From an uncultured Bryobacteraceae bacterium (lineage in GTDB: Bacteria > Acidobacteriota > Terriglobia > Bryobacterales > Bryobacteraceae), in the NCBI GenBank assembly GCA_937920635.1, contig CAKZUE010000015.1, forward strand, positions 1-64,000: 64,000 bases of DNA. The letters are read 5' to 3'. Of the stretch, positions 27,580 to 35,878 are shown in pieces (position 1 is the stretch's first letter; every line of letters starts with the position of its first letter). The notes under the pieces were generated by a model, which saw only the letters and a program-made list of their open reading frames with translations, was not told where the DNA came from and did no database searches. A program made the position numbers and the translations under genes.

Positions 27580-28167
27580 TCACACGGGGATGTGCAGGCG
27601 CCAGAGCAGATAGCCCACGGCTTGCCTTACGTAGAGCCACCGCTCGCGCCAGCCGCCGCGCCGCGTGTGCGGACGGGGCGAGCCGTACACCTCCACGCCC
27701 GCGTGCTCGAGGATCCGCTTGGCGCGGTAAATGTGGTAGCCGTCGGAGACGAGGATGGCCTTGCGCAGACCCATGCGCCGCATCACCTCGCTGACGGCGA
27801 GCAGGGACTCGACCGTGGTGTCGCCTTCCTCTTCCACCACGATCTGCTCGCTGGCGATGCCGCGCTGCACCAGATAATCGCGCCCCACCTGGCCTTCGGT
27901 GTATTGGGGATCGCCGCCGGCGCCGCCGGTGGTGAAAATCATCGGCGCCAGCCCGCGATGGTACAGCGCCAGAGCGTGGTCGAGCCGCGCCTTCAGCACG
28001 GGCGAGGGACGCCCGTTGTATTCGGCCGCGCCGAGCACGACAATGATATCTGCCGCCCGGGCCTCGTCGACCTCCGATTGGCGGGCGATCCGGTGCGAAA
28101 TGGCCAGCAGATAAACAAGGAGCGCGACGGCCCCGCCAGTGCCGAGGATGGCGAAGGTCCTCCGCAT
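27580..28167 (-). CDS. YdcF/SanA-like DUF218 membrane protein
   Basis: A single N-terminal membrane helix (about residues 7-24) is followed by the DUF218 fold: ADIIVVLGAAEYNGRPSPVL, FTTGGAGGDPQYTEG, VVEEEGDTTVESL, AILVSDGYHIYRAKRI. The family is associated with envelope integrity and vancomycin or SDS sensitivity (SanA, YdcF), but the reaction is undefined. The 195 residues place the domain outside the cytoplasm. ATG at 28167 is chosen because it begins the hydrophobic helix. It converges on the LytTR gene with an 8-nt gap and diverges from the methyltransferase gene. Confidence 0.82.
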   Translation of the reverse strand: MRRTFAILGTGGAVALLVYLLAISHRIARQSEVDEARAADIIVVLGAAEYNGRPSPVLKARLDHALALYHRGLAPMIFTTGGAGGDPQYTEGQVGRDYLVQRGIASEQIVVEEEGDTTVESLLAVSEVMRRMGLRKAILVSDGYHIYRAKRILEHAGVEVYGSPRPHTRRGGWRERWLYVRQAVGYLLWRLHIPV

Positions 28168-28191
28168 CGTCTGATGATGATTGTAGCCGGA

Positions 28192-28983
28192 ATGAACGCA
28201 GTCTCTCTCATCCAGAGCGCGCAAAACCCGCTCGTCAAGGAGATCCGCCGGGCGGTGGCGCGCGGCGGACTGACCCGCGGCGGACTGTGCATCGCGGAGG
28301 GCTTCCACCTGCTGGAAGAAGCGCTGCGCAGCGGGCTGCGCGTCGACACGGTTCTGGCGGCGGAGGCAGCCGCCGCTCAGGCGCGGGAGATCATCGCAGG
28401 CGAGCGGAACGTCCGCTTCGCCGTTGTCGAGGAGCGTATTTTTTCGCAGCTCTCCAGTACGGAAAATCCGCAGGGCGTGCTGGCGCTGGCGGCGCCGCCA
28501 GAATGGCGGGAGGAAGATCTGTTCGCCCGCGCCGCTCCGCTGGTGGCGCTGGACTGCGTGCAGGACCCTGGCAACGCGGGCGCCGTGGCGCGCGCCGCAG
28601 AAGCGTTCGGCGCCGCGGGCATCGTCTGGGTGAAGGGCACGGTGTCGCGGTGGAACCCGAAGACGCTGCGCGCGAGCGCGGGATCGCTGTTCCGCCTGCC
28701 GGTGGCCGATGCGGAAGATGCCCCGGCAGCGGCGGCGATGCTGGGCTCGCGCGGCGTGGCGATCCGCGTCACCTCCCCGCACGAGGGCGCGCCGCCGTGG
28801 GCGAAGGATTGGCGCGCGCCTTGCGCGCTTGTGATTGGCAATGAAGCTCGCGGCGTGAGCGAGGCATGGATGCGCGCGGGCGAGCCGGTGCGGATTCCCA
28901 CCTCGGGCGTGGAGAGCCTGAACGCCGCCGCGGCAGCCGCCGTGATCCTCTATGAAGCCATGCGGCAGCGGGGGGCGCCGTGA
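28192..28983 (+). CDS. SpoU/TrmH family RNA 2'-O-methyltransferase
   Basis: The protein has an N-terminal substrate-binding region (LCIAEGFHLLEEALRSGLRVDTV) and the trefoil-knot SPOUT catalytic domain. Motif 1 is DCVQDPGNAGAVARAAEAFG near residue 120, motif 2 VIGNEARGVS near 220, motif 3 IPTSGVESLNAAAAAA near 240. It probably methylates a ribose in 23S rRNA or tRNA with S-adenosylmethionine; the target base is unknown. ATG 28192 gives 263 residues; ATGs at 28174 and 28177 are alternatives. Its stop overlaps the rarA GTG. Confidence 0.88.
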   Translation: MNAVSLIQSAQNPLVKEIRRAVARGGLTRGGLCIAEGFHLLEEALRSGLRVDTVLAAEAAAAQAREIIAGERNVRFAVVEERIFSQLSSTENPQGVLALAAPPEWREEDLFARAAPLVALDCVQDPGNAGAVARAAEAFGAAGIVWVKGTVSRWNPKTLRASAGSLFRLPVADAEDAPAAAAMLGSRGVAIRVTSPHEGAPPWAKDWRAPCALVIGNEARGVSEAWMRAGEPVRIPTSGVESLNAAAAAAVILYEAMRQRGAP

Positions 28984-30332
28984 GCCTGTTCGAGTTCGAA
29001 ATGCCGCGCGAAGAGGAGCGCATGGACGAAGGACGCCCGCTGGCCGAGCGGATGCGCCCGGAGCGGCTGGAGGACTTCGTCGGGCAGGAGCACATCCTGG
29101 GGGCGGGCAAGCCGCTGCGCGTGCAGATCGAGTCCGACCGGCTGACGTCGCTGATCCTGTGGGGTCCGCCGGGCACCGGCAAGACGACCCTGGCGCGGCT
29201 GATCGCGCGCACCACGCGCTGCGCGTTTGTGCCCTTCAGCGCCGTGCTCAGCGGCATCAAGGAGATCAAGGAAGTGATGGCGGCGGCGGAAAAGCACCGC
29301 CGGCAGGGGCTGCGCACGGTGCTGTTCGTCGACGAGATCCACCGCTTCAACAAGGCGCAGCAGGACGCGTTTCTGCCTTATGTGGAACGCGGCGACATCA
29401 TCCTGATCGGCGCCACCACGGAGAACCCTTCCTTTGAAGTGGTGCCCGCGCTGCTGTCGCGCTCGAAGGTGTACGCGCTGCGCCCGCTCACCGTGGATGA
29501 GACGGTCACGCTGCTGGAGCGCGCGCTGCCGGTGATCGGAAAATCGGCGCCGCGGGAAATGCTGGAGCAGATCGCCGTGTACTCCGGCGGAGACGCGCGG
29601 CGCGCCTACAACATCCTGGAGATCGCCGCCGCGGCCAGCGCGGGCGCGGAGCTGGACCGCGCCGCGGTGGAGGACGCCATCCAGCGCAAGACGCTGCTCT
29701 ATGACAAAAGCGGCGAGGAGCACTTCAACCTGATCTCGGCGCTGCACAAGAGCGTGCGCTCGTCCGATCCCGACGCCGCGCTCTACTGGCTGGCGCGGAT
29801 GCTGGAAGGGGGCGAGGACCGGCTCTACATCGCGCGGCGGCTGGTGCGCATGGCGATCGAGGACATCGGGCTGGCCGATCCGCGGGCGGTGGAGCAGGCG
29901 GCGGCGTGCTGGCAGACCGTGCATTTCCTGGGCGAGCCGGAGGGCGACCAGGCGCTGGCGCAGGCGGCCATTTATCTGGCCATGGCGCCGAAGTCCGATG
30001 CCGCCTACCGCGCTTTGAATGAGGCGCGAGAGGCGGCGCGGCAGAAGCCCGTGGATCCGGTGCCGATGCAGTTGCGCAACGCGCCCACACGGGCGATGAA
30101 GGAGTGGGGCTACGGCGAGGGCTACGAGCACGCGCACCAGCAGGAAGACGGGCTGACGGCGATGGAATGCCTCCCCGAGTGGCTTCACGGGCGGCGTTTT
30201 TACGAGCCCACCGAGCGCGGCGTCGAACAGCGCATCCGCGAGCGGCTGGAGGCGATCCGGAGCTGGAAGGAGGCCCGGCGGCGCCCCGCCGGCGCGCGAA
30301 TGCCTGCCAGCGGCGAGCCGCAGTCCGATTGA
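28980..30332 (+). CDS. rarA: Replication-associated recombination protein A (AAA+ ATPase)
   Basis: RarA/MgsA acts at stalled replication forks. Walker A is GPPGTGKTTLA near residue 62; Walker B is LFVDEIHRFNKAQQDAFL near 115; sensor 1 is IGATTENPSFEV. The C-terminal tetramerisation region includes NLISALHKSVRSSDPDAALYW and PKSDAAYRALN. GTG start overlaps the previous stop (GTGA). It has 450 residues, normal. A diverged copy of its final coding stretch reappears at 38174-38254, suggesting that DNA was inserted at the 3' end of rarA. Confidence 0.93.
   Translation: MSLFEFEMPREEERMDEGRPLAERMRPERLEDFVGQEHILGAGKPLRVQIESDRLTSLILWGPPGTGKTTLARLIARTTRCAFVPFSAVLSGIKEIKEVMAAAEKHRRQGLRTVLFVDEIHRFNKAQQDAFLPYVERGDIILIGATTENPSFEVVPALLSRSKVYALRPLTVDETVTLLERALPVIGKSAPREMLEQIAVYSGGDARRAYNILEIAAAASAGAELDRAAVEDAIQRKTLLYDKSGEEHFNLISALHKSVRSSDPDAALYWLARMLEGGEDRLYIARRLVRMAIEDIGLADPRAVEQAAACWQTVHFLGEPEGDQALAQAAIYLAMAPKSDAAYRALNEAREAARQKPVDPVPMQLRNAPTRAMKEWGYGEGYEHAHQQEDGLTAMECLPEWLHGRRFYEPTERGVEQRIRERLEAIRSWKEARRRPAGARMPASGEPQSD
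30228..30247 (+). repeat. 20-bp direct repeat in the rarA 3' end (possible attachment core), left copy
   Basis: The block CAGCGCATCCGCGAGCGGCT in the rarA 3' coding end is repeated exactly at 38174-38193, in the same orientation and reading frame. The two copies flank 7.9 kb that holds the transposase remnant and the sugar-utilisation genes. This fits a recombination or attachment core; no integrase gene is present to prove it. Confidence 0.5.
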
Positions 30333-30358
30333 TGGCCGGCCCACCGGCCTCATGAAGC

Positions 30359-30727
30359 CTACCCCGACGCGGCTTTGCGCCGCCGCGCCCGCGCCAACAG
30401 ACCCGCCCCCTGCAGCGTCTGTTTGACCCGTCTGCAGCTCAAATCAAGACCATGCTCCTCCTGCAACTTCTCGTGAAAGCGCCGCACATTCGGGTCGCAA
30501 TCACGCTCCTGAAACAGCCACAGCACCTCTTCGCACGTCTTCAGCGGCGCCCGCCGCGGGCTCGCTTTGCCCTTGCGCCGGCCGCGCAAGCCATCGTAGC
30601 CGAGTTCCTCCAACCGCTCCCGCCAACGCTGCATCGTGCGCGGCGTGACGCCAATGATCTTCGCCGCCGCCAGCGACGTGATCTTCTTCGCCATCGCTTT
30701 CAGCAACACATCCTGCAGTTTCATCAT
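30359..30727 (-). pseudogene. Truncated ISNCY-like transposase (helix-turn-helix part only)
   Basis: The 122 residues match the N-terminal region of ISNCY-type transposases: an HTH (KKITSLAAAKIIGVTPRTMQ), RWRERLEELGYDGLRGRR, then NVRRFHEKLQEEHGLDLS and VKQTLQGAGLLARARR. The DDE catalytic domain, normally about 250 more residues, is missing. The frame stops 27 nt from the rarA stop, so the element was cut at the rarA boundary. It cannot transpose by itself. The HTH is followed upstream by repeated IS-end-like sequence at 30799-30838. Confidence 0.8.
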
Positions 30728-30798
30728 TCGCTCCACTTCCAGGGCCTGGGATCGCCGGCTCGATGGGTTCCACCTTGCCAGCCTCGCCTTCCGGCCTG

Positions 30799-30838
30799 GA
30801 CCGGACAACTCACGCGCTAATTCGACCGGACAACTCAC
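30799..30838. repeat. Direct repeat pair at the IS remnant end
   Basis: GACCGGACAACTCAC occurs at 30799-30813 and again at 30824-30838, 25 bp apart, just upstream of the transposase start. Repeats at this position are usual for transposase-binding sites at IS ends. The opposite IS end is missing near rarA. Confidence 0.6.
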
Positions 30839-30867
30839 ATGCCAGCGACAGAAGGCGTCCTCCCGGG

Positions 30868-30896
30868 TTGACACCGGAAGCAATCTCCGATATACT
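30868..30896 (+). promoter_or_regulatory. Near-consensus sigma-70 promoter of the TonB-dependent receptor gene
   Basis: TTGACA (30868-30873) and TATACT (30891-30896) are separated by 17 bp, close to the ideal vegetative promoter. It lies just outside the IS-end repeats and drives the receptor gene at 30957. Initiation is expected near 30903. Confidence 0.8.
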
Positions 30897-30900
30897 TCAG

Positions 30901-30912
30901 TAAATCGATTTA
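30901..30912. promoter_or_regulatory. Palindromic operator TAAATCGATTTA over the predicted start site
   Basis: A perfect 12-bp palindrome with a central CG overlaps the predicted transcription start. LacI-family operators typically have a central CG, and a LacI-type regulator gene lies in the same locus (37026-38096). Binding here would block initiation. Assignment to that regulator is inferred. Confidence 0.6.
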
Positions 30913-30956
30913 TCACACAAGAAGACAGCTTTGCAGTCACACCGAAAGGAGACACG

Positions 30957-33900
30957 ATGCCGAGCCGCACCCAAGCCCGTTTCATCTTAGCGCCGCTGGC
31001 CTTGTTGCTGGCCGCTACCACCGCTGTCGCTCAATACCGCGCAGGGATCCAGGGAGTCGTCACGGATCCGCAAGGCTCCGCGATCCCGAATGCCGCGGTC
31101 AGCCTGGTGCACAAGGAGACCAATGTCGCGCGTTCAGCGCAGACGAATGAAAGCGGCGCCTACGGTTTCAGCGGCCTGTTGCCGGGCGCCTATTCACTCA
31201 CCGTCGAGAAGGAAGGGTTCGCGCGCAAGGTGCTGGAAGAGGTGCTGGTGCGGGCCGAGATGGTGCAGTCGCTGAATGTGCAACTGGAACTGGGACAGGT
31301 GGCGCAAGCGATCACGGTCACTGACCCCGCCGTGCCTCTGCTGGACACCCAGGGGGCGACCATTACGGGCTCGCTCACCTACCGCGAGATTCAGGAATTG
31401 CCGGCGCTGGGCCGCGATCCGTTCCGGGTGCTGCGGTTGACGCCGGGCGTGTTCGGCAACGGGGCGATTGCGGCGGGCGGAGGCAACACGCAGATGCCAG
31501 GCGTCAACCGTCCTGCCCCCGGCAGCGCCAACAGCATCTTTTTCATCGAAAACGGGCCGCAGATCATCGCCAACGGGACGCGGCAGAATGCAAACAACAT
31601 CCAGGTGGACGGGGTGACGGTGAACAGCGTCACCTGGGGCGGTTCAGCCGTGGTGACGCCAAACATTGAATCGGTGCAGGAGGTGAAAGTCGCCTCGAGC
31701 TATTACACGGCGGAACATGGGCGCAACAGCGGGGCGCAGATCATGCTGGTATCGCGCCACGGCACGAACGAATTTCACGGCAGCGCGTTCTTCAAGTGGC
31801 ACCGTCCGGGGCTGAACGCCTTCCAGCGGTGGAACGGCCCGGGCACGCCGTCGCCGGTGCGGCGCGATGACAACCGCTTCAACCAGTTAGGCGGCAGCCT
31901 GGGCGGGCCGGTGGTGAAGGATCGCCTGTTCGGCTTTTTCTCGTACGAGGAATTGCGGAATTCGGCGCGCACGCGCAGCACCGTCTGGATTGAGACGCCA
32001 CAGTACCGCTCGACGGCGGGCCGGACGGGCAGCCTGGCCAGACGGATGCTGGGTTTCGCCGGCGTCGAGCCGGTCAACGTGGTATCGAAGTCGCCACTGA
32101 CGTGCGCGCAGATAGGCCTGGCGGCGACGCAATGCCGGGACGCGGGGGAAGGACTGGATCTGGGCTCGCCGCTGCTTTCGCCGCTGGGCAACGCCGATCC
32201 GACCTGGGGCCAGGCGGGCACGCCGTATGGCATCGGCAACGGATTCGACGGCGTGCCTGACGTCGAACGGCTGGTGCTGGACAGGCCGAGCAAGGGCGAG
32301 AACCAGCAGTTCAACGGCCGCCTGGATTTCCATCCCACCAGCAGCGACCAGTTGGCGTTCAGCGTCTACTGGGTGCCGACGCTGACCCGCTCCATCAACG
32401 GGCCGCCGCGGGTGATGAATCAGTGGCTGAGCGACCGCCTGTCGCGTTCCTACACCGGCATCTGGAACCGGACTTTGTCGCCGAGCGTGATCAACGAAGC
32501 GCGGTTTGGATTCAGCGGCTGGCGCTTTGACGAGATCGAGTCCAATCCGCAGTTGCCCTGGGGTCTGCCGATCATCAACATCGACTCGGCGGGCACGGTG
32601 GGCTTGCAGACGTTCGGCGCCCCCGGCCCGGGCGTGTTCGACCAGGGGACCTACAGCGTGCGCGACACGCTGAGCGTGATCCGGGGCCGGCATTTTCTGA
32701 AAATGGGCGGCGAGTTTGTGCGCGCGCGCCTGCTGAACCGCACGGCGGGTTCGGCCCGGCCCACGTTCCGGTTCCGCAACCTGTGGAGCTACGCCAACGA
32801 TGCTCCCTACCAGGAATCCGGCGCGTACAATCCCCGGACGGGCCAGCCCACCGACAACCAGAAGCATCTCCGCGCCGACAACCTCTCCCTGTTCGTGCAG
32901 GACGACTGGAAGGTGCGGCCCGATCTCACGCTGAACGCCGGGCTGCGATGGGAGTACTACTCGCCGCTGAAAGCCACCGAGCCGGTGCTGAGCAATCCCG
33001 TGCTCGGCTCCAACGGACTCGCCGATCTGACGATCCGCATCAGCGATTCATTGGGCGAGACGCGGAAGCTGAACTTTGGCCCGCAGACCGGCTTCTCCTG
33101 GAACCCCGGCGTGCTGAACAAGCGGCTGGTGCTCCGGGGCGGCTTCGGCATCGGCTTCAACGTGCAGCAGGCGGCGCCGCTGGCTGACGGACGCGCCAAC
33201 CCTCCCTGGGCGACCAGCCTGACGCTGCTGGGCGCCAACATCCGTTACACGGCGCCCGACGATCCGCGGCAATTTTCGAACTGGCCGGCCAACCCTGCCG
33301 CCATCCAGACGTTCGACCCCAATACCGGCCTCCCGCTCACCGGAGCGCCGCTGACACTGTTCGGCTTTCCTCTGGCTCAAAAGAATCCCGCCACCTACCG
33401 CTACTCGCTGGATGCGCAGTACGAAGTGGTCAAAGGCTGGGTGGCCAGCGTCGGCTATCAGGGCAGCCAGAGCCGCCATCTCAGCATCCGGCGCGATCTG
33501 AACCTGCTCTATTACCCGAGCCTGAACCCGCGCGTGAACCGGCTGTACTGGACGACAAACGAAGCCAATTCCAGTTACAACGCGCTGCTGACTCAATTGC
33601 AGCGGCGCTTCGGGCGCACCTTTACCGTTGACGCCCAGTACCGGCTGAGCCGCATCACCGACGAGGGCTCGCAGGATTATTATTCGGGCGAGTATCCGTT
33701 CGAGCGGCGCGCGGCGCGCGGGCCGGCGGATTTCGACGTCACGCACGACTTCAAGATCTGGGGCATATTCACCCCTCAACTGTTCCGCGGCAAGAGCCGG
33801 TGGCTGGAAAAGATCGCCGGCGGCTGGTCTCTCAGCGGCATTCTGAACTGGAACTCGGGCTTCCCGTGGCATCCCACATACAGCAACACGGGTAACAACG

Positions 33901-34346
33901 TGGTGTATCGGAACAGCGGCTATGGCACGTTGCGGCCGGGTTCGTACAAGGGGGGCGCGGGCAGCGATTTCTCCAACGATACGTTCCGGACTCCCGGGGG
34001 CAATTTCCCGAAAGGGGCTCTGGCGTATTTCACCGTGCCGGAGTGGTCGTCAGCGGGACGGCCCCCTGCGCCGGGCGTGGGGCGTAACAGCTTCCGCGGC
34101 CCGCGCTACCGCGCGGTGGATGCCACGATCAGCAAAGCTTTCGCGCTACCGCAGACCAAGGCCTTCGGCGAGAGCGCCCGGCTCAACCTGCAGGTATTCC
34201 TGTTCAACGCCTTCAACCAGTTGAACCTGACGGGCGTCAATACGATCATCAGCACCGACGGCCTCAACAGCAACCCTCAGTTCGGGATGTCGCAGGGCGC
34301 TTTCGCCGGACGCATCGTCGAGCTGCAGGCGCGGTTCAGCTTCTGA
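30957..34346 (+). CDS. TonB-dependent outer-membrane receptor with carboxypeptidase-regulatory-like N-domain
   Basis: The ATG at 30957 has an AAAGGAGA ribosome site. A signal peptide ends TAVAQ near residue 26. Residues about 28-110 form a CarboxypepD_reg-like domain (GVVTDPQGSAIPNAAVSLVHKE). A plug domain follows (NNIQVDGVTVNSV, IESVQEVKVASSYYTAEHGR), then a large beta-barrel to the terminal aromatic residue (VELQARFSF). The 1,129-residue length is typical of acidobacterial Oar-like receptors. It would import or bind an oligosaccharide or peptide using TonB energy. It is expressed from a strong promoter under a likely LacI operator. Neighbours are a glycosidase, MFS transporter and LacI regulator, so a glycan ligand is likely. 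Confidence 0.9.
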   Translation: MPSRTQARFILAPLALLLAATTAVAQYRAGIQGVVTDPQGSAIPNAAVSLVHKETNVARSAQTNESGAYGFSGLLPGAYSLTVEKEGFARKVLEEVLVRAEMVQSLNVQLELGQVAQAITVTDPAVPLLDTQGATITGSLTYREIQELPALGRDPFRVLRLTPGVFGNGAIAAGGGNTQMPGVNRPAPGSANSIFFIENGPQIIANGTRQNANNIQVDGVTVNSVTWGGSAVVTPNIESVQEVKVASSYYTAEHGRNSGAQIMLVSRHGTNEFHGSAFFKWHRPGLNAFQRWNGPGTPSPVRRDDNRFNQLGGSLGGPVVKDRLFGFFSYEELRNSARTRSTVWIETPQYRSTAGRTGSLARRMLGFAGVEPVNVVSKSPLTCAQIGLAATQCRDAGEGLDLGSPLLSPLGNADPTWGQAGTPYGIGNGFDGVPDVERLVLDRPSKGENQQFNGRLDFHPTSSDQLAFSVYWVPTLTRSINGPPRVMNQWLSDRLSRSYTGIWNRTLSPSVINEARFGFSGWRFDEIESNPQLPWGLPIINIDSAGTVGLQTFGAPGPGVFDQGTYSVRDTLSVIRGRHFLKMGGEFVRARLLNRTAGSARPTFRFRNLWSYANDAPYQESGAYNPRTGQPTDNQKHLRADNLSLFVQDDWKVRPDLTLNAGLRWEYYSPLKATEPVLSNPVLGSNGLADLTIRISDSLGETRKLNFGPQTGFSWNPGVLNKRLVLRGGFGIGFNVQQAAPLADGRANPPWATSLTLLGANIRYTAPDDPRQFSNWPANPAAIQTFDPNTGLPLTGAPLTLFGFPLAQKNPATYRYSLDAQYEVVKGWVASVGYQGSQSRHLSIRRDLNLLYYPSLNPRVNRLYWTTNEANSSYNALLTQLQRRFGRTFTVDAQYRLSRITDEGSQDYYSGEYPFERRAARGPADFDVTHDFKIWGIFTPQLFRGKSRWLEKIAGGWSLSGILNWNSGFPWHPTYSNTGNNVVYRNSGYGTLRPGSYKGGAGSDFSNDTFRTPGGNFPKGALAYFTVPEWSSAGRPPAPGVGRNSFRGPRYRAVDATISKAFALPQTKAFGESARLNLQVFLFNAFNQLNLTGVNTIISTDGLNSNPQFGMSQGAFAGRIVELQARFSF

Positions 34347-34498
34347 GCCGCTCTGGTTTCCGCCACAGGCAGCGCGGCCAGAGACGGCTTCCGCCTGCCT
34401 GCCGCGCGGAGACCGAGGCTCGCATCGAGACCGCGGAAACAACCGGCCGCGCCGGGCATGGGGCCGGGCGATCAGCCATTGGGTTCGGGCGCGGACCC

Positions 34499-34530
34499 GC
34501 GGCCGCCTCTTGTCACTTGCGGGCGGCCGC
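34499..34530. other. 9-bp GC hairpin in the receptor-glycosidase intergenic region
   Basis: GCGGCCGCC (34499-34507) pairs with GGCGGCCGC (34522-34530) around a 14-nt loop. It sits in the 244-base gap between the receptor stop and the glucoamylase-family gene. No T-run follows, so it more likely modulates read-through or mRNA stability than acting as a full terminator. Confidence 0.4.
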
Positions 34531-34590
34531 CAGTGGCCGCGCTCGTGGAAGCAGACGAAATCAACCACATTCAGCAGGAGAGGCCGACAC

Positions 34591-35862
34591 ATGGAGTATA
34601 CCCGCCGGCAGGCGATCATGACGATCCCGGGCCTTGCCTGGGCTGCGAAACCCGCCCACAAGCTTTCCCGCGCCGAAGAAGAATTCCTGGAAGACCTGTC
34701 GCGGCGCAGCTTCCTGTATTTCTGGGAGCAGGCGGACGCGAAAACGGGCCTGGTGAGGGATCGCGCGCTGGCTGATTCCGCCGAACCCGATGCCCGGCCA
34801 TGGGCGTCGAGCGCCGCTACGGGGTTCGGCCTCTCCGGGCTCTGCATCGCCGCCGAGAGGGGCTGGATTCCACGCGGGCAGGCGCGCCAGCGCGCGCTGG
34901 CCACGGTGCGCTACTACGCCGAGGAGTCCTACCACAAGAACGGCTGGTTTTATCATTTCGTCCACTGTTCGACCGGGGAGCGCCGGGGCACGAGCGAGAT
35001 TTCGAGCATCGACACGGCGCTGCTTCTGGCAGGCATGCTCACCGCGCGGCAGTATTTCCGCGAGGAGCCCGCGATCGGCCGGTACGCCATGAAAATCTGG
35101 AGCCGCATGGATCTGCAATGGATGCTGAACGGCGATCCGAATTTCCTGTCGATGTCATGGCGCCCGGAAAAGGGATTCAGCGAACACCGCTGGCGCCGCC
35201 ATAATGAACTGGGAATTCTCAGCCTGTTGGCCATCGCCGCCCCGGAAAAACCCCTTCCGCCGGATACATGGTACGCCTGGGAACGCCCGGTGATCACCTA
35301 CGGCGGCTACACATACATCAACGGCGCCCCCACCCTGTTCACGCACCAGTATTCTCACGCTTGGATCGATTTCCGCGGCCGCCGCGAGCGGCAGCCGCCG
35401 CACACGGACTGGTTCGAGAACTCGGTCCGCGCCACGTATGCCCACCGGCAGTTCTGCCTGGACCTCGCGCAAGAATTTCCCGGCTGTTATTCAGAAAATT
35501 TGTGGGGAATTACTGCGTCTGACACCCGGAAAGGATACCGCGCCTGGGGAGGGCCGCCGCGCCGCGGAGAGATCGACGGCAGCATCGTGCCCTGCGCGGC
35601 GGGCGGCTCGCTGATGTTCGCGCCGGAGATCTGCCTGCCCGCGCTGATGGCCATGAAGGAAAAATTCGGCGGGCGCATTTACAAGCGCTACGGCTTCGTC
35701 GACGCCTTCCATCCGGTGGACGGCTGGACGAACCCCGACGTGATCGGCATCGACGTGGGCATCACGCTGCTGAGCGCCGAGAACCTGCGGTCGGGGAAGG
35801 TATGGAGATGGTTCATGGCGAACCCCCAGATCCGAAGAGCCATGCATCAGCTATTCCGCTGA
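34591..35862 (+). CDS. Exported glucoamylase-family (PF10091, GH144-like) glycoside hydrolase
   Basis: ATG 34591 follows AGGAGAGG. The start YTRRQAIMTIPGLAWA is a short Tat-type signal. The rest matches the putative glucoamylase (Glycoamylase) family: RSFLYFWEQADAKTGLVRDR, SSAATGFGLSGLCIAAERGW, NGWFYHFV, EISSIDTALLLAGML, and TNPDVIGIDVGITLLSAENL near the end. Characterised relatives include GH144 endo-beta-1,2-glucanases, but the linkage here is unproven. At 423 residues it is complete. It lies downstream of the TonB receptor on the same strand and is probably co-regulated by the LacI-type protein. The GH3 beta-glucosidase at 12.9-15.2 kb could finish degradation. Confidence 0.85.
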   Translation: MEYTRRQAIMTIPGLAWAAKPAHKLSRAEEEFLEDLSRRSFLYFWEQADAKTGLVRDRALADSAEPDARPWASSAATGFGLSGLCIAAERGWIPRGQARQRALATVRYYAEESYHKNGWFYHFVHCSTGERRGTSEISSIDTALLLAGMLTARQYFREEPAIGRYAMKIWSRMDLQWMLNGDPNFLSMSWRPEKGFSEHRWRRHNELGILSLLAIAAPEKPLPPDTWYAWERPVITYGGYTYINGAPTLFTHQYSHAWIDFRGRRERQPPHTDWFENSVRATYAHRQFCLDLAQEFPGCYSENLWGITASDTRKGYRAWGGPPRRGEIDGSIVPCAAGGSLMFAPEICLPALMAMKEKFGGRIYKRYGFVDAFHPVDGWTNPDVIGIDVGITLLSAENLRSGKVWRWFMANPQIRRAMHQLFR

Positions 35863-35878
35863 ATGACGGCCCGGCAGC

